64,000 nt of DNA, from positions 96,890-160,889 of the forward strand of contig NZ_NXGV01000003.1 in NCBI RefSeq assembly GCF_002407605.1, in the 5' to 3' direction. Source of the stretch: Marinobacter sp. ANT_B65 (GTDB lineage Bacteria > Pseudomonadota > Gammaproteobacteria > Pseudomonadales > Oleiphilaceae). The position numbers and the translations under genes are program-made. Numbering within the stretch: the first letter of the stretch is position 1; every line of letters begins with the position of its first letter. Of this stretch, positions 13,759 through 23,885 are shown piece after piece. Below the pieces are notes generated by a model. It was given only the letters and a program-made list of their open reading frames with translations, was not told the DNA's origin and searched no databases.

Positions 13759-16077
13759 TCAGAATGTCTGGCCAAGGGAAAACTGGAATATCTGAGTATC
13801 GTCGCCAGACTTCTCATTCAACGGCTTGGCGAGACTAAATGCCAGAGGGCCTACTGCGGTAATCCACTGGAACCCGATACCAGCTGAAAAACGCACTTCC
13901 CCGAATTCAGGATCGAAACCCCGGTCCGTATCAAAAACCTGGCCAGCATCCACAAAGAACGCTGTACGCATAGACCGGGTATCACCGGCAAACGGAGTCG
14001 GGAAAATCAGCTCCAGAGAACCTTCCGTCAGGAGATTACCACCGAAAGGATCCGGGTCTGAAGTATCAGTGGCTGCATTCGTGGCACTCAGGCCCAGCGA
14101 ATTGGCCTGATAACCGCGCACGGAACCATAACCACCGGCATAGAAATGCTCATAGAATGGCATGAGCGAACGGTCGCCATAACCATCGCCGTAACCAATG
14201 TCTGTTCTTGCCCGGAACACCCAACGGTCGTCATTGGTGACCGGGAAGTAGAAATCGGTTTTGTGACTGACCTTGTAGAAGGTTAGATCACTACCCGGAA
14301 CAGCGACATCCAGCGATAACGAGTGACTGTACCCTTTCGTTGGCAACACGCCCCTGTTGAGAGTGCTGCGACTCCAGCTGCCAAACAGGAAGTAGTTATT
14401 AAAAGAGTCACCTTCCTCAGCTATAAAGTCGGTGACTTCCTCAGAAGTATATATGCCGCCTTTGACCTTGGATAAGGTGTACCCAACCCCGAAGTTCAGT
14501 CGCGTAATGTTGTCTGTCGGGTAGCCGAACGTAAGACGCCCGCCGTATTCATCCAGAAGGTAAGAGGTAATATCTTCTTCTTCGTAGTCGGTTTCGCGGG
14601 CAAAAACGCTGAACCCGCGACTGACACCATCTACGGTGTAGTAAGGATCCGAATATGAGATGTTTGCGCTCTTGACCGAATCGGAGGTGTTCACACCGAA
14701 GGATACGCGCTTGCCAGTCCCGAAGAAGTTGTTTTCAGAAACGTTGGCGCCAAGAATTACACCGGAATCCTGAGAGAAGCCCACAGAAGCTGAAAGACTG
14801 CCTGTTGGCTGCTCTTCTACCGAGTAATTAACGTCAACCAGATCGTCGGAGCCCGGAACCGGGACGGTATCCACATTGACGGTCTGGAAAAAGCCTAACC
14901 GCTCCAGACGGGTTTTGGAAAACTCGATACGGTCCGAGGACGCAATACCACCCTCCATCTGGGTCATTTCCTGGCGCAGAACGTCATCGCGGGTGGACAC
15001 GTTACCGTCGAAATTAATCCTGCGGACATAGGCGCGTTTACCGGGCTCAACATAAAAGGTAACGGACGCAGTGTTATCTTCAGCTGGCTCAGGCACAGCA
15101 TTCACGTTAGCGAAAGCGTAACCTTCTTTACCTAACCGGAACGCCAGTGTTTCCGAAATTGCCGTCATGCGGGCACGGGAGAACACATCCCCCTCACCCA
15201 CAGGAATCAGATCCCGCAACTCTGCTTCATCAATAATGAGGTCGCCGCGAAGCCGGATCTCGGAGATCGTATACTGCGGCCCTTCATTCAGTGCTATCGC
15301 AATGAAGACCTGCCGCTTGTCCGGTGAAATGGATACCTGGCTGGACTCTACGTTAAAGTCCAGATAACCACGGTCGAGATAGAATGAGCGCAGCGTTTCA
15401 AGATCACCACTCAGGCGTTCCCGCGCATATTTGTCCGAGTTAGTAAGGGAGTTCCACCAGCTGCTGGTTTGCAGCTCGAAAAGATCACGCAATTGCTCGT
15501 CGCTGAACTCACTGTTACCCACCAGATTGATGTGCCGGATTGCGGCAACCGTACCTTCGTTAATATCCAGGCGAATGGCAACCCTGTTGCGCGGCAGCAC
15601 TTCAGCGGTAGCTTTAACGCGCGCGTTGTAACGTCCCTGGCCTATGTAGGAGCGAAGAATTTCAAGCTCAAGCCGCTCAAGCGTAGCTCGCCGAAATACC
15701 TGGCCTTCCTGAAGACCGGCACCCGCAAGCGCACCCATGAGCATGTCAGTTTCGATATTCTTGTTGCCTTCAATTTCGATCGAAGTGATCGAAGGGCGCT
15801 CACGCACGGTGAGGATAAGAATACCTCCATCGCGACTGGCTTCTATATCTGTGAACAATCCGGTCCGGAAGAGAGATTTGATGGTATCCGCCAGCTCGGC
15901 TTCATCCATCTGCTCGCCGATATTGACAGGCAATGCGGAAAACACCGTGCCCGCAGAAACACGCTGCAAGCCTTCCACCTCAATATCTGCAACCGTAAAT
16001 TCATCTGCAAATGCTGGCTTCATGCCGGTTGCGGCAACTGCAAGGCCAACGGCTAAACCTAGAAGAGAGCGTCTCAT
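13759..16077 (-). CDS. bamA: Outer membrane protein assembly factor BamA
   Basis: BamA is the essential Omp85 core of the outer-membrane protein insertion machine. The 772-residue precursor has a signal peptide (MRRSLLGLAVGLAVAATG, cut near AFA-DEF) and five periplasmic POTRA domains (about 24-420, beginning FTVADIEVEGLQRVSAGTVF). A 16-stranded barrel follows, containing the lid-loop motif region YGSVRGYQANSLG (VRGY for VRGF) and ending in the beta signal FSLGQTF with a terminal Phe. Length is close to the usual 800 residues. It lies downstream of rseP and upstream of its chaperone gene skp, a stress-linked arrangement. Confidence 0.97.
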   Translation of the reverse strand: MRRSLLGLAVGLAVAATGMKPAFADEFTVADIEVEGLQRVSAGTVFSALPVNIGEQMDEAELADTIKSLFRTGLFTDIEASRDGGILILTVRERPSITSIEIEGNKNIETDMLMGALAGAGLQEGQVFRRATLERLELEILRSYIGQGRYNARVKATAEVLPRNRVAIRLDINEGTVAAIRHINLVGNSEFSDEQLRDLFELQTSSWWNSLTNSDKYARERLSGDLETLRSFYLDRGYLDFNVESSQVSISPDKRQVFIAIALNEGPQYTISEIRLRGDLIIDEAELRDLIPVGEGDVFSRARMTAISETLAFRLGKEGYAFANVNAVPEPAEDNTASVTFYVEPGKRAYVRRINFDGNVSTRDDVLRQEMTQMEGGIASSDRIEFSKTRLERLGFFQTVNVDTVPVPGSDDLVDVNYSVEEQPTGSLSASVGFSQDSGVILGANVSENNFFGTGKRVSFGVNTSDSVKSANISYSDPYYTVDGVSRGFSVFARETDYEEEDITSYLLDEYGGRLTFGYPTDNITRLNFGVGYTLSKVKGGIYTSEEVTDFIAEEGDSFNNYFLFGSWSRSTLNRGVLPTKGYSHSLSLDVAVPGSDLTFYKVSHKTDFYFPVTNDDRWVFRARTDIGYGDGYGDRSLMPFYEHFYAGGYGSVRGYQANSLGLSATNAATDTSDPDPFGGNLLTEGSLELIFPTPFAGDTRSMRTAFFVDAGQVFDTDRGFDPEFGEVRFSAGIGFQWITAVGPLAFSLAKPLNEKSGDDTQIFQFSLGQTF

Positions 16078-16121
16078 TCAATTATTTCGCCTGGTTAATG
16101 CGCGTAAGGAGCTCGCAATTC

Positions 16122-17471
16122 TCACAACCGCATCAGGTCGTTGTAAAGAGCAAACACCATTAATGTGAGAATCATTGCCATACCAATTCGTAACCCTAGC
16201 GCCTGGACAGCGTCCGAAACCGGTTTTTTGCGGATCGCCTCAATCGTGTAATACACAATATGACCGCCATCCAGAACCGGCACCGGCAACAGGTTCAGAA
16301 TACCCAGACTCACACTGAGGTAAGCCAGAAAACGCACAAAATCTTCAAACCCGGAGCTGACACTGGCCTCAGCCACAAGGGCAATCGTAATCGGACCACT
16401 AAGATTACTGGGAGACAGCAGCCCTGTAAGCATTTTTTTGATGGCAACAAGGGTAAGGCGAGTATCCGCCCAGGTTTCATCAAGTGCCATGGGAATGGCT
16501 TCCAGAGGGCCATAGCGGACTTCCCGCAGAACGTCATCTGGCCAGGTTACCGCTTCAACACCCGCACCAACAAACCCGATCACCTCGCCATTATCCTGTG
16601 TTTTCGCGGCCGGAGTAACCTTTATAGTTTGCCCGGAGCCTGCACGCTCAACGTCAAGATACAGCGTCTGTTCAGGTGCATTACGAATAAAGTCCACCAG
16701 CTCAAACCAGTTACTAACAGACTGGTCATTGACGGCCAGAATGCGATCACCTGCCTGCAGCCCTGCGGCCTGGGCTCGCCCCCCCTCTGAAATCTGGCCA
16801 AGTACTGCAGGTACATCCGGTCGCCATGGCGTAATACCGAACTCCCCAAGCGGATCAGGGGTTTCATCACTCAGATTCCAGCCCCCGAGCTCGCCGCTCA
16901 GGGTCCCCTGTGCTTCCCCATCAGATACGTTCAGGGTTATCAGGCCCTGCTCACCCGCTCGCTCAAGAATACGCATGTTTACGTCGCGCCAGGAGTTCAC
17001 CCTGTGCCCGTCAACGGCATTAATTTCCATCCCCGGCTGCAAGCCAACCTGCATAGCAACGCTTTTACTGGCGACTTCGCCGACGATCGGTGCAACGTGG
17101 GTTACACCCACAACACTCAGAAGCCAGTAGGCAAAAATAGCAAAAATGAAATTAGCAACCGGACCAGCCGCTGCGATCGCAATCCGTTGAGAAGGGGGCT
17201 TGGAGGTAAAAGCCTGGCTTTTGAGCTCATCAGGAACAGGTCCTTCACGCTCGTCGAGCATTTTGACATAACCACCCAGAGGGATTGCAGCTATGGCAAA
17301 CTCGGTACCATGGCGGTCATACCACGAAAACAGTGGTTTCCCAAAACCCACGGAAAAACGAAGCACTTTGACACCACACCGACGCGCCACCCAGAAATGG
17401 CCATACTCATGCAGGGTTACGAGTATGCCCAGAGTAAGCACGAGAGCAAGGATGGTTTGAATAATCTGCAT
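16122..17471 (-). CDS. rseP: Site-2 intramembrane zinc protease RseP
   Basis: RseP cleaves the membrane-spanning part of anti-sigma factor RseA (after DegS) and thereby releases sigma-E; it also removes remnant signal peptides. The 449-residue inner-membrane protein has the zinc-binding HEYGH in TM1 (LVTLHEYGHFWVARRCG), two periplasmic PDZ domains (about 125-200 and 205-290, with GGRAQAAGLQAGDRILAVN), and the third metal ligand in NLLPVPVLDGGHIVYY near the C-terminal TM helices. It is positioned between dxr and bamA, the common gammaproteobacterial order. Confidence 0.97.
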   Translation of the reverse strand: MQIIQTILALVLTLGILVTLHEYGHFWVARRCGVKVLRFSVGFGKPLFSWYDRHGTEFAIAAIPLGGYVKMLDEREGPVPDELKSQAFTSKPPSQRIAIAAAGPVANFIFAIFAYWLLSVVGVTHVAPIVGEVASKSVAMQVGLQPGMEINAVDGHRVNSWRDVNMRILERAGEQGLITLNVSDGEAQGTLSGELGGWNLSDETPDPLGEFGITPWRPDVPAVLGQISEGGRAQAAGLQAGDRILAVNDQSVSNWFELVDFIRNAPEQTLYLDVERAGSGQTIKVTPAAKTQDNGEVIGFVGAGVEAVTWPDDVLREVRYGPLEAIPMALDETWADTRLTLVAIKKMLTGLLSPSNLSGPITIALVAEASVSSGFEDFVRFLAYLSVSLGILNLLPVPVLDGGHIVYYTIEAIRKKPVSDAVQALGLRIGMAMILTLMVFALYNDLMRL

Positions 17472-17518
17472 AGCTTTCCTGGTATTAGCGCCAGCCTGGC
17501 GGAGACCTTTGTCTTAAA

Positions 17519-18703
17519 TCAGACAGTTAACAAGGCAATCTGTTCCCGCGCCCGCTGCCGGGCTTCGGAGTTTTTCGCGAAGATAATATCAAAGCTGTCT
17601 GCAGGAACCACGGGCGTTGCCGCAAGAGTTTTCTCTATAACAACCGGAATATCGGTAAAAGCCAGATTTCCTTTAAGGAACTCGGCTACCGCAATCTCGT
17701 TGGCTGCGTTCAGTACCGCAGGTGCTGTTCCGCCTGTTTCAAAGGCCTCAGCTGCCAGCCGCAGACAGGGAAAGCGTAACAGGTCTGGCCGTTCAAAACG
17801 AAACCGCCCTATGGAGAACAGGTCCAAAGGCGCAACTCCGGCATCGATTCGTTCCGGCCATGCCAGCCCATTGGCAATCGGCGTACGCATATCCGGGCTG
17901 CCCAGCTGAGCCAGTACAGAACCGTCCGCATACTCTACCATGGAGTGAATAATACTTTCCGGATGTACGTGAACCTCAACCCGCTCTGGCGTAATGTTAA
18001 ATAACCAGCAGGCTTCAATCAGCTCAAGCCCCTTGTTCATCAGGGTTGCTGAATCAACAGAGATCTTCTGCCCCATGGACCAGTTCGGATGAGCACAGGC
18101 CTCAGCCGGAGTAACCGAACACAGGGATTCTGCACTGTGCTCCCTGAAAGGCCCACCGGAAGCGGTCAGCAGAATCCGGGTAACTCCGGCCCCATCGGGG
18201 TCGCGGACTTTATCTGCAGGCAAACACTGGAAGATTGCATTGTGCTCGGAGTCTATCGGCAGTAATTCAGCACCGGAAGCAGATACAGCATCCATGAAAA
18301 GCTTGCCGGACATAACCAGCGCTTCTTTGTTTGCGAGCAGTACACGCTTTCCTGCATGCACGGCAGAAAGGGTAGGCGCCAACCCTGCCGCCCCCACTAT
18401 AGCCGCGAGAATGGTACATGCTTCCGGAGCCGCAGCTACCTCACACAACCCGGGCTCTCCGCTTAAAACCGAAATATCCGGAAGGTCAGAAAGCAGTTCA
18501 GCCAGTTTCCGGGCCGCCAGCTCATCCGCCATTACAGCAACTTTCGGGCGAAACTCACGGCAAAGCGCAGCAAGCTCTTCAGCCCGGGTTGCGGCCGTCA
18601 ACGCATACACAGAAAATCGACCGGGATGGCGACGAATAACATCCAGAGTAGATAAACCGACGGACCCCGTGGCACCAAGTAACGTAATAGAGCGAGCGGC
18701 CAT
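17519..18703 (-). CDS. dxr: 1-deoxy-D-xylulose 5-phosphate reductoisomerase
   Basis: Dxr (IspC) converts DXP to 2-C-methyl-D-erythritol 4-phosphate using NADPH in the MEP isoprenoid pathway, which feeds the undecaprenyl synthesis carried out by UppS upstream. The enzyme (about 394 residues) has the Rossmann motif [16 protein letters not shown] at the N-terminus, [15 protein letters not shown] with metal-binding acids, [10 protein letters not shown] and [26 protein letters not shown]. The ATG at 18703 starts the conserved region; an upstream in-frame codon at 18733 would overlap cdsA by 28 bp and add residues without family similarity. Confidence 0.96.
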   Translation of the reverse strand: MAARSITLLGATGSVGLSTLDVIRRHPGRFSVYALTAATRAEELAALCREFRPKVAVMADELAARKLAELLSDLPDISVLSGEPGLCEVAAAPEACTILAAIVGAAGLAPTLSAVHAGKRVLLANKEALVMSGKLFMDAVSASGAELLPIDSEHNAIFQCLPADKVRDPDGAGVTRILLTASGGPFREHSAESLCSVTPAEACAHPNWSMGQKISVDSATLMNKGLELIEACWLFNITPERVEVHVHPESIIHSMVEYADGSVLAQLGSPDMRTPIANGLAWPERIDAGVAPLDLFSIGRFRFERPDLLRFPCLRLAAEAFETGGTAPAVLNAANEIAVAEFLKGNLAFTDIPVVIEKTLAATPVVPADSFDIIFAKNSEARQRAREQIALLTV

Positions 18704-18705
18704 AC

Positions 18706-19548
18706 TCAAAAGTACCCAACCGTTGTCAACCAACCAAGTTGGGTGATAATAAGTGCAAACACCGGAATTGCAGCGGTAAGGCTGTCAATGCGGTCCATAA
18801 TCCCGCCGTGCCCTGGCAGCAGCCGGCTGCTGTCCTTGATACCCCTGAAGCGTTTGAGCATGCTTTCGAGCAGATCACCAAGCACCGAAACCATTCCGGT
18901 CACCAGGCTTGCGGCAACCAGCATCAAGGTTTCAGTAATGCTCGCTGAAGCAAGATTGCTGACAATCAAAGCAAACACACCAACTGCCACCAGACCACCC
19001 CAGACACCAGCCCAGGACTTACCAGGGCTGACCCTGGGTGCAAGCTTGGCTTTGCCAAAGGCCCTGCCAGCAAAATAGGCCCCAATATCCGCAACCCAGA
19101 CAGCACAGAACACGTACAGAATAACCAGAAGATTGTTATCCGTATCGCCAAACTGAAAACTGCCCTCACGGAGATGCTTCAAACCAATCCATGCCGGCAC
19201 GAGAACCAGCGCGCCCATAAGCGCCCTTGCAGGCACACTGCCCCAACGCTCAGAACCTGCAGGATAACTACGAACCAGCAAAAAGCAGACACCCCACCAA
19301 AGAAGAGCAAACCAGAGCACTGCAGAGGCAGGTACATTGGCCAGACCGTACAGAATGACAGCGATTACTGCAGCGTATCCAATTCTTGCCGGCTGCTTCT
19401 CAAGCCCGGACATATTGGCCCATTCCCAGGCACCCAGCGTGATAATCGCAGCTGTAAAAAGCGCAAACCCCTGGGGTGGCAGGAAAAAGATGCCACCAAT
19501 AGCTATAGGAGCGAGGATAAGTGCGGTGATGATTCGGGTTTTTAGCAA
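18706..19548 (-). CDS. cdsA: Phosphatidate cytidylyltransferase
   Basis: CdsA makes CDP-diacylglycerol from phosphatidate and CTP, the branch point for all bacterial phospholipids. The 280-residue integral membrane protein has about eight hydrophobic segments. Its C-terminal CDS signature contains [20 protein letters not shown] with metal-binding Asp, then [12 protein letters not shown] and [19 protein letters not shown], ending [14 protein letters not shown]. It lies 30 bp after uppS and directly before dxr. Length and motifs are normal. Confidence 0.96.
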   Translation of the reverse strand: MLKTRIITALILAPIAIGGIFFLPPQGFALFTAAIITLGAWEWANMSGLEKQPARIGYAAVIAVILYGLANVPASAVLWFALLWWGVCFLLVRSYPAGSERWGSVPARALMGALVLVPAWIGLKHLREGSFQFGDTDNNLLVILYVFCAVWVADIGAYFAGRAFGKAKLAPRVSPGKSWAGVWGGLVAVGVFALIVSNLASASITETLMLVAASLVTGMVSVLGDLLESMLKRFRGIKDSSRLLPGHGGIMDRIDSLTAAIPVFALIITQLGWLTTVGYF

Positions 19549-19578
19549 AATAGAGGTCGCTTTGGTTCGTTATTGTAG

Positions 19579-20340
19579 TTACGACGTGGCCGTAATCTGA
19601 TCATCCGTCTGGCCAAAACGGCGCTGGCGTCCGGCATAGGACTGCAACGCTTTATGCATTTCATCTTGTTTGAAATCCGGCCAGAATACAGGCGAAAAAT
19701 ACAGCTCTGTATAAGCCAGATGCCAAAGCATGAAATTGCTTATCCGTTGCTCGCCTGCCGTACGAATCATGAGATCTGGCAAGGGGAGATCCCCAATGCT
19801 CAGGTGCTGCTGAATGAGATCGTCGGTAATATCAGATGGCTGAAGCAACCCCTGCTTTACCTTTTCAGCAACCTGCCTGGTAGCCTGGACAATATCCCAA
19901 TGGCCACCGTAGTTTGCGGCAATGACGAGCGTCATCCTGGTGTTGTTTCTGGTGAGCTGCTCGGCATTCGCCATAAGCTCTTGCAGCGTCGGAGTAAACG
20001 CAGAGCGGTCACCGATAATGCGCAGCCGTATTTCATTACGGTGCAGCTTTTTGACTTCCCGCTCCAGAGCAAAAACAAACAGCTTCATCAAAGCCGAAAC
20101 TTCATCCTTGGGTCGGCGCCAGTTTTCGCTTGAAAAAGCGAACAGCGTGAGCACCTCCACCCCTTCGCGGGCACAGGTTTCAACAACAGACTTTACCGCA
20201 TCCACCCCAGCCTTATGCCCTGCCACTCCTTTCAGCCGGCGCGCTTTAGCCCACCGGTTATTACCGTCCATGATAATGGCCACATGCCGGGGCCGGCTAT
20301 CAGCCGACACCGGAATCTCTGCGGATACTGTTTCCGTCAT
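19579..20340 (-). CDS. uppS: Undecaprenyl diphosphate synthase
   Basis: UppS is the cis-prenyltransferase that condenses eight isopentenyl units onto farnesyl diphosphate to give C55-PP, the lipid carrier for peptidoglycan and O-antigen. The 253-residue protein has HVAIIMDGNNRWAKARRLKG with the catalytic Asp of MDGNNRWA, GHKAGVDAVK, LTLFAFSSENWRRP, and the C-terminal pair DLMIRTAGEQRISNFMLWHL and ELYFSPVFWPDF. It is downstream of frr and upstream of cdsA. No anomaly is seen. Confidence 0.97.
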   Translation of the reverse strand: MTETVSAEIPVSADSRPRHVAIIMDGNNRWAKARRLKGVAGHKAGVDAVKSVVETCAREGVEVLTLFAFSSENWRRPKDEVSALMKLFVFALEREVKKLHRNEIRLRIIGDRSAFTPTLQELMANAEQLTRNNTRMTLVIAANYGGHWDIVQATRQVAEKVKQGLLQPSDITDDLIQQHLSIGDLPLPDLMIRTAGEQRISNFMLWHLAYTELYFSPVFWPDFKQDEMHKALQSYAGRQRRFGQTDDQITATS

Positions 20341-20410
20341 GAAATCCCCTGTACGGCCTGCAGAAAACTCCTGCCAGCCGCAAGTTTCGCTTGAAAGTGA
20401 GCCAAGGCGA

Positions 20411-20968
20411 TCAGACCGCCATCAGATCCTCTTCTTTAGCTTTGAGCATCTTCTCAACTTCGGCGATATAGCGATCTGTCAGCTTCTGGATTTCTTCTTC
20501 AGCCCGGCGCTCGTCGTCTTCGCTGATTTCTTTTTCCTTCAGCAGATCCTTCATCATGCCATTTGCATCACGGCGGGCATTGCGAATAGAGACGCGACCG
20601 TTCTCTGCATCCGCTTTCGACTGCTTGACCATGAGCTTACGGGTCTCTTCCGTCAGCATAGGCATAGGAATACGGATCAGATCACCGCTGGTTGCCGGAT
20701 TAAGGCCCAGATCAGCCGTCATGATGGCCTTTTCAATAACCGGCACCAGGTTCTTCTCCCAGGGCGACACTGCTAACGTACGATTATCTTCCACGTTAAT
20801 GCTGGCGACCTGTTTCAGTGGCGTTTCTTCACCGTAGTAGTTAACCATAACACCGTCCAGAATAGACGGGTGGGCACGGCCAGTACGGATCTTGTTGAAC
20901 GCCGAGTGCAGAGCTTCAAGGCTCTTTTTCATCTTCGCTTCGGCTTCAGCTTTTATATCGTTAATCAC
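20411..20968 (-). CDS. frr: Ribosome-recycling factor
   Basis: RRF, with EF-G, splits the post-termination ribosome. The 185-residue protein has the usual two-domain L-shape: a three-helix bundle ([30 protein letters not shown] at the start and [25 protein letters not shown] at the end) interrupted by a small beta domain ([20 protein letters not shown] through [14 protein letters not shown]). It lies about 40 bp downstream of pyrH, the widely conserved tsf-pyrH-frr order. Confidence 0.97.
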   Translation of the reverse strand: MINDIKAEAEAKMKKSLEALHSAFNKIRTGRAHPSILDGVMVNYYGEETPLKQVASINVEDNRTLAVSPWEKNLVPVIEKAIMTADLGLNPATSGDLIRIPMPMLTEETRKLMVKQSKADAENGRVSIRNARRDANGMMKDLLKEKEISEDDERRAEEEIQKLTDRYIAEVEKMLKAKEEDLMAV

Positions 20969-21010
20969 GTAATCATCCTCAATTCGTTCATCAGGGCTTT
21001 GTGAGGCCCA

Positions 21011-21739
21011 TTATTCGATCAGTGTACCTTCTTTCTCACCGGTCACGATGCGCGTCAGCGCACCCGCGCGGCTCATATCAAAAACACGCAATGGCATCCC
21101 GTGGTCCCGCGCCAGGCATATGGCTGTCAGATCCATCACGCCCAGCTTTTTATCCAGAACCTGATCATAGGTCAGTTTGTCGTACTTTTCTGCTGTCGGG
21201 TCAAGGTATGGATCTGCAGAGTAAACACCGTCCACCTTGGTTGCTTTCAATACGGCATCTGCTTCAATCTCGATACCACGCAAGCAGGCTGCGGAATCGG
21301 TTGTGAAGAAGGGGTTGCCGGTTCCCGCACAAAATATAACCACGTCACCGTCTTTGAGATCGCGGACTGCACGGCGACGATCATAATGCTCGACAATCCC
21401 GCTCATGGGGATAGCGGACATAACGCGGGTGCGGATATTCGAGCGTTCCAGAGCATCGCGCATGGCCAGACCGTTCATCACGGTTGCCAGCATACCCATG
21501 TGATCACCGGTGACCCGATCCATACCGGCAGCACTGAGTGAGGCGCCCCGGAACAGATTGCCTCCACCAATAACCAGGCCAACCTGAACACCGATGCCTA
21601 TCAGTGCACCAATTTCAAGTGCCATGCGATCAAGAACTTTGGGGTCAATACCGAAATCATGCTCACCCATCAGGGCTTCGCCGCTTAGCTTGAGTAGAAC
21701 ACGATTGTATCTTGGCTGGCTTTTCGGTGGCGTCGGCAT
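21011..21739 (-). CDS. pyrH: UMP kinase
   Basis: PyrH phosphorylates UMP to UDP; the bacterial enzyme is a hexameric amino-acid-kinase-fold protein regulated by GTP and UTP. The protein (about 242 residues) has [15 protein letters not shown] near the start, [16 protein letters not shown], then [19 protein letters not shown] and [15 protein letters not shown]. The ATG at 21739 has GGGGAA upstream and starts the conserved region; 19 more upstream codons are open but are lineage-specific at best and run into the palindrome at 21781-21830. Confidence 0.96.
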   Translation of the reverse strand: MPTPPKSQPRYNRVLLKLSGEALMGEHDFGIDPKVLDRMALEIGALIGIGVQVGLVIGGGNLFRGASLSAAGMDRVTGDHMGMLATVMNGLAMRDALERSNIRTRVMSAIPMSGIVEHYDRRRAVRDLKDGDVVIFCAGTGNPFFTTDSAACLRGIEIEADAVLKATKVDGVYSADPYLDPTAEKYDKLTYDQVLDKKLGVMDLTAICLARDHGMPLRVFDMSRAGALTRIVTGEKEGTLIE

Positions 21740-21780
21740 ACTGATTCCCCTTTGCGTCTGTTGACTGCGATCACTCTGCA

Positions 21781-21830
21781 GGCTTGTATCTGACATCCCC
21801 CTTTAAAAAGGGGGATCTCAGATACAAGCC
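21781..21830. repeat. 50-bp palindrome between tsf and pyrH
   Basis: GGCTTGTATCTGA and TCAGATACAAGCC are perfect 13-base outer arms. After a 2x2 mismatch (CA/TC) they close on an inner TCCCCCTTT/AAAAAGGGGGA stem. Neither strand has a U-run after the stem, so it is not a standard terminator. It may be a palindromic interspersed element or an mRNA-processing hairpin that separates tsf from pyrH expression. Confidence 0.85.
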
Positions 21831-21910
21831 CGCCACGAGAGCCGGAAAAATCCAACTAACGTGGCAGACTCAAGTGGTGCTGCAACTGATCGTTACAGCA
21901 CCCAGAAAAA

Positions 21911-22780
21911 TCAGGCTTTGCCTGTACCGGCTGCAGCAGCAACCTCAGCAGCAAAGTCTACTTCTTCTCTTTCAATACCGTCACCCACTTCCAGGCGAAT
22001 AAAGCCAACCAGCTCGCCGCCAGCAGACTTGATCAGTTCACCTACAGTCTGATCCGGGTTTTTGACGAAAGGCTGTTCAACAAGGCTGTGTTCCTTCAGG
22101 AACTTCTTGATACGGCCACCCATCATCTTCTCGACGATCTCGGCGGGCTTGCCTGCCATATCGGGCTGAGCCTTGATGACTTCCTTCTCTTTTTCGAGTT
22201 CGTCAGCAGGCATATCTTCCGGCCGTGCAACACGCGGATTAACTGCTGCGGCGTGCATAGCAATATCGCGTGCCAGCTCAGAATCGCCTGCAGTCAGAGC
22301 AACAACTGCGGCGATTTTATTGGTGCTGTGAACATAGCCACCAACAACCGGGCCTTTGATTTCAACGATACGACGTACAGTGATGTTCTCGCCGATCTTC
22401 TGAACCAGCGCTTCACGCTTGGCTTCCAGATCGCCTTCCATCAGCTTGGCAACGTCAGTCTCGCCTTTTTCGAAGGCAACATTCAGAACGTCGTTGGCAA
22501 AATTGATGAAGTTGTCATCACGGGCAACAAAGTCTGTCTCGGAGTTTACTTCAACAATGTAAGCTGCAGTGTTGTCATCAGAAATCTTGACCAGTGACAC
22601 ACCTTCAGCGGCCGTACGGCCAGCTTTTTTGGCGGCTTTCAGACCAGAAGACTTACGCAGTTCTTCAATTGCAGCATCTACACTGCCTTCAGATTCAACC
22701 AGCGCTTTTTTGCATTCCATCATGCCAAGGCCGGTGCGCTCACGCAGTTCTTTGACCATTGCAGCGGTAATTGCAGCCAT
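21911..22780 (-). CDS. tsf: Elongation factor Ts
   Basis: EF-Ts is the nucleotide exchange factor for EF-Tu. The protein (about 289 residues) begins [20 protein letters not shown], contains [22 protein letters not shown] (UBA-like N-terminal domain), then [18 protein letters not shown] (the TDFV motif that contacts EF-Tu), and a core dimerisation region ending in [20 protein letters not shown]. The ATG at 22780 follows AGAGGA and matches the family start; an upstream codon at 22804 is less likely. It is cotranscribed with rpsB, about 90 bp downstream. Confidence 0.97.
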   Translation of the reverse strand: MAAITAAMVKELRERTGLGMMECKKALVESEGSVDAAIEELRKSSGLKAAKKAGRTAAEGVSLVKISDDNTAAYIVEVNSETDFVARDDNFINFANDVLNVAFEKGETDVAKLMEGDLEAKREALVQKIGENITVRRIVEIKGPVVGGYVHSTNKIAAVVALTAGDSELARDIAMHAAAVNPRVARPEDMPADELEKEKEVIKAQPDMAGKPAEIVEKMMGGRIKKFLKEHSLVEQPFVKNPDQTVGELIKSAGGELVGFIRLEVGDGIEREEVDFAAEVAAAAGTGKA

Positions 22781-22871
22781 GTTCAGTCCTCTTAACTTTT
22801 TCAAATTCGGTGGGAGGCGTACCCGGGAACTCTCCCGGGCACTCCTTATTTCTCAAACACTACGCGATGCA

Positions 22872-23624
22872 TTACTCAGCAGCTGGAGCAGTTCCTGCAG
22901 CTTCTTCACTGACTTCTACGAATTCGTCAGCGCCTGCGCCACCAGCCTGTGCAGATTCAAGGCAAGTATCAGCTACAGCTTTTACATAAATCTGGATCGC
23001 ACGGATAGCATCATCGTTGCCCGGAATTACAAAATCTACGCCGTCCGGGTTACTGTTGGTATCGACTACGCCGATAACAGGGATGCCGAGCTTGTTCGCT
23101 TCTTTAATAGCGATGCGCTCGTGATCAACGTCGATAACAAACAACGCGTCAGGCAAACCGCCCATATCCTTGATACCGCCAATGGAACGCTCAAGCTTAT
23201 CCATTTCACGGGTACGCTCAAGAGCTTCTTTCTTGGTCAGCTTGTCGAAAGTACCGTCTTTGCTCTGGGCTTCCAGCTCACGGTAACGACGAATGGACTG
23301 ACGGATAGTTTTGTAGTTGGTCAGCATGCCACCGAGCCAGCGGTGATTAACGAAAGGCTGGCCAGAACGCTCTGCTTCTTCCTTGATGACCTTGGCTGCG
23401 GCGCGCTTGGTGCCAACAAACAGGATCTTGTTCTTGCTCTCTGTCAGTTTCTGAACGAAGTCGAGTGCTTCATTCATGGCAGGAACAGTCTGTTCAAGGT
23501 TGATGATGTGAATCTTGTTACGGGCGCCGAAGATGAACTTCGACATTTTCGGGTTCCAGTAACGAGTCTGGTGACCGAAGTGAGCACCTGCTTTGAGCAG
23601 GTCACGCATATTTACCTGAGCCAT
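22872..23624 (-). CDS. rpsB: 30S ribosomal protein S2
   Basis: S2 binds 16S rRNA late in small-subunit assembly and is needed for S1 binding. The 250-residue protein starts [27 protein letters not shown] in its family-typical way, with [68 protein letters not shown] and a variable acidic/alanine tail. It is the first gene of the long minus-strand cluster and is divergent from map across 261 bp. S2 usually represses rpsB-tsf through the leader mRNA; I could not define that structure here. Confidence 0.97.
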   Translation of the reverse strand: MAQVNMRDLLKAGAHFGHQTRYWNPKMSKFIFGARNKIHIINLEQTVPAMNEALDFVQKLTESKNKILFVGTKRAAAKVIKEEAERSGQPFVNHRWLGGMLTNYKTIRQSIRRYRELEAQSKDGTFDKLTKKEALERTREMDKLERSIGGIKDMGGLPDALFVIDVDHERIAIKEANKLGIPVIGVVDTNSNPDGVDFVIPGNDDAIRAIQIYVKAVADTCLESAQAGGAGADEFVEVSEEAAGTAPAAE

Positions 23625-23825
23625 GATAATAACCTTAGTTTAGCTTCGGGTTAGTCCTCCACGCGTCCGATTGCCCCAACCAGGCTCCCTGTGACTATAG
23701 AACAGGAGCAGGCACCCTGGGACAACGTGCTGACACGTGTGCGAATTTGCCGGAATCGTTTCCAGCGGGCGCGTTTATATCACAAAATATGGCCCCCATG
23801 CCATTAATTTTGCGCACCGCATTCC

Positions 23826-23854
23826 TTGTGCACTGGCCGCAGGGCCCTTAAAAT
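23826..23854 (+). promoter_or_regulatory. Promoter of map-glnD
   Basis: TTGTGC (23826-23831), a 17-base spacer and TAAAAT (23849-23854) lie 32 bases before the map start codon. The rest of the 23625-23885 divergent region must also hold the rpsB promoter and leader, which I could not place with confidence. Confidence 0.6.
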
Positions 23855-23885
23855 GCTTGTCTGACACAAATCAACGGGAAGCCTA

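Noticed and set aside
23625..23885. Structured rpsB leader (S2 autoregulatory element)
   Set aside because: Expected from other gammaproteobacteria, but I could not identify a specific conserved fold by eye.
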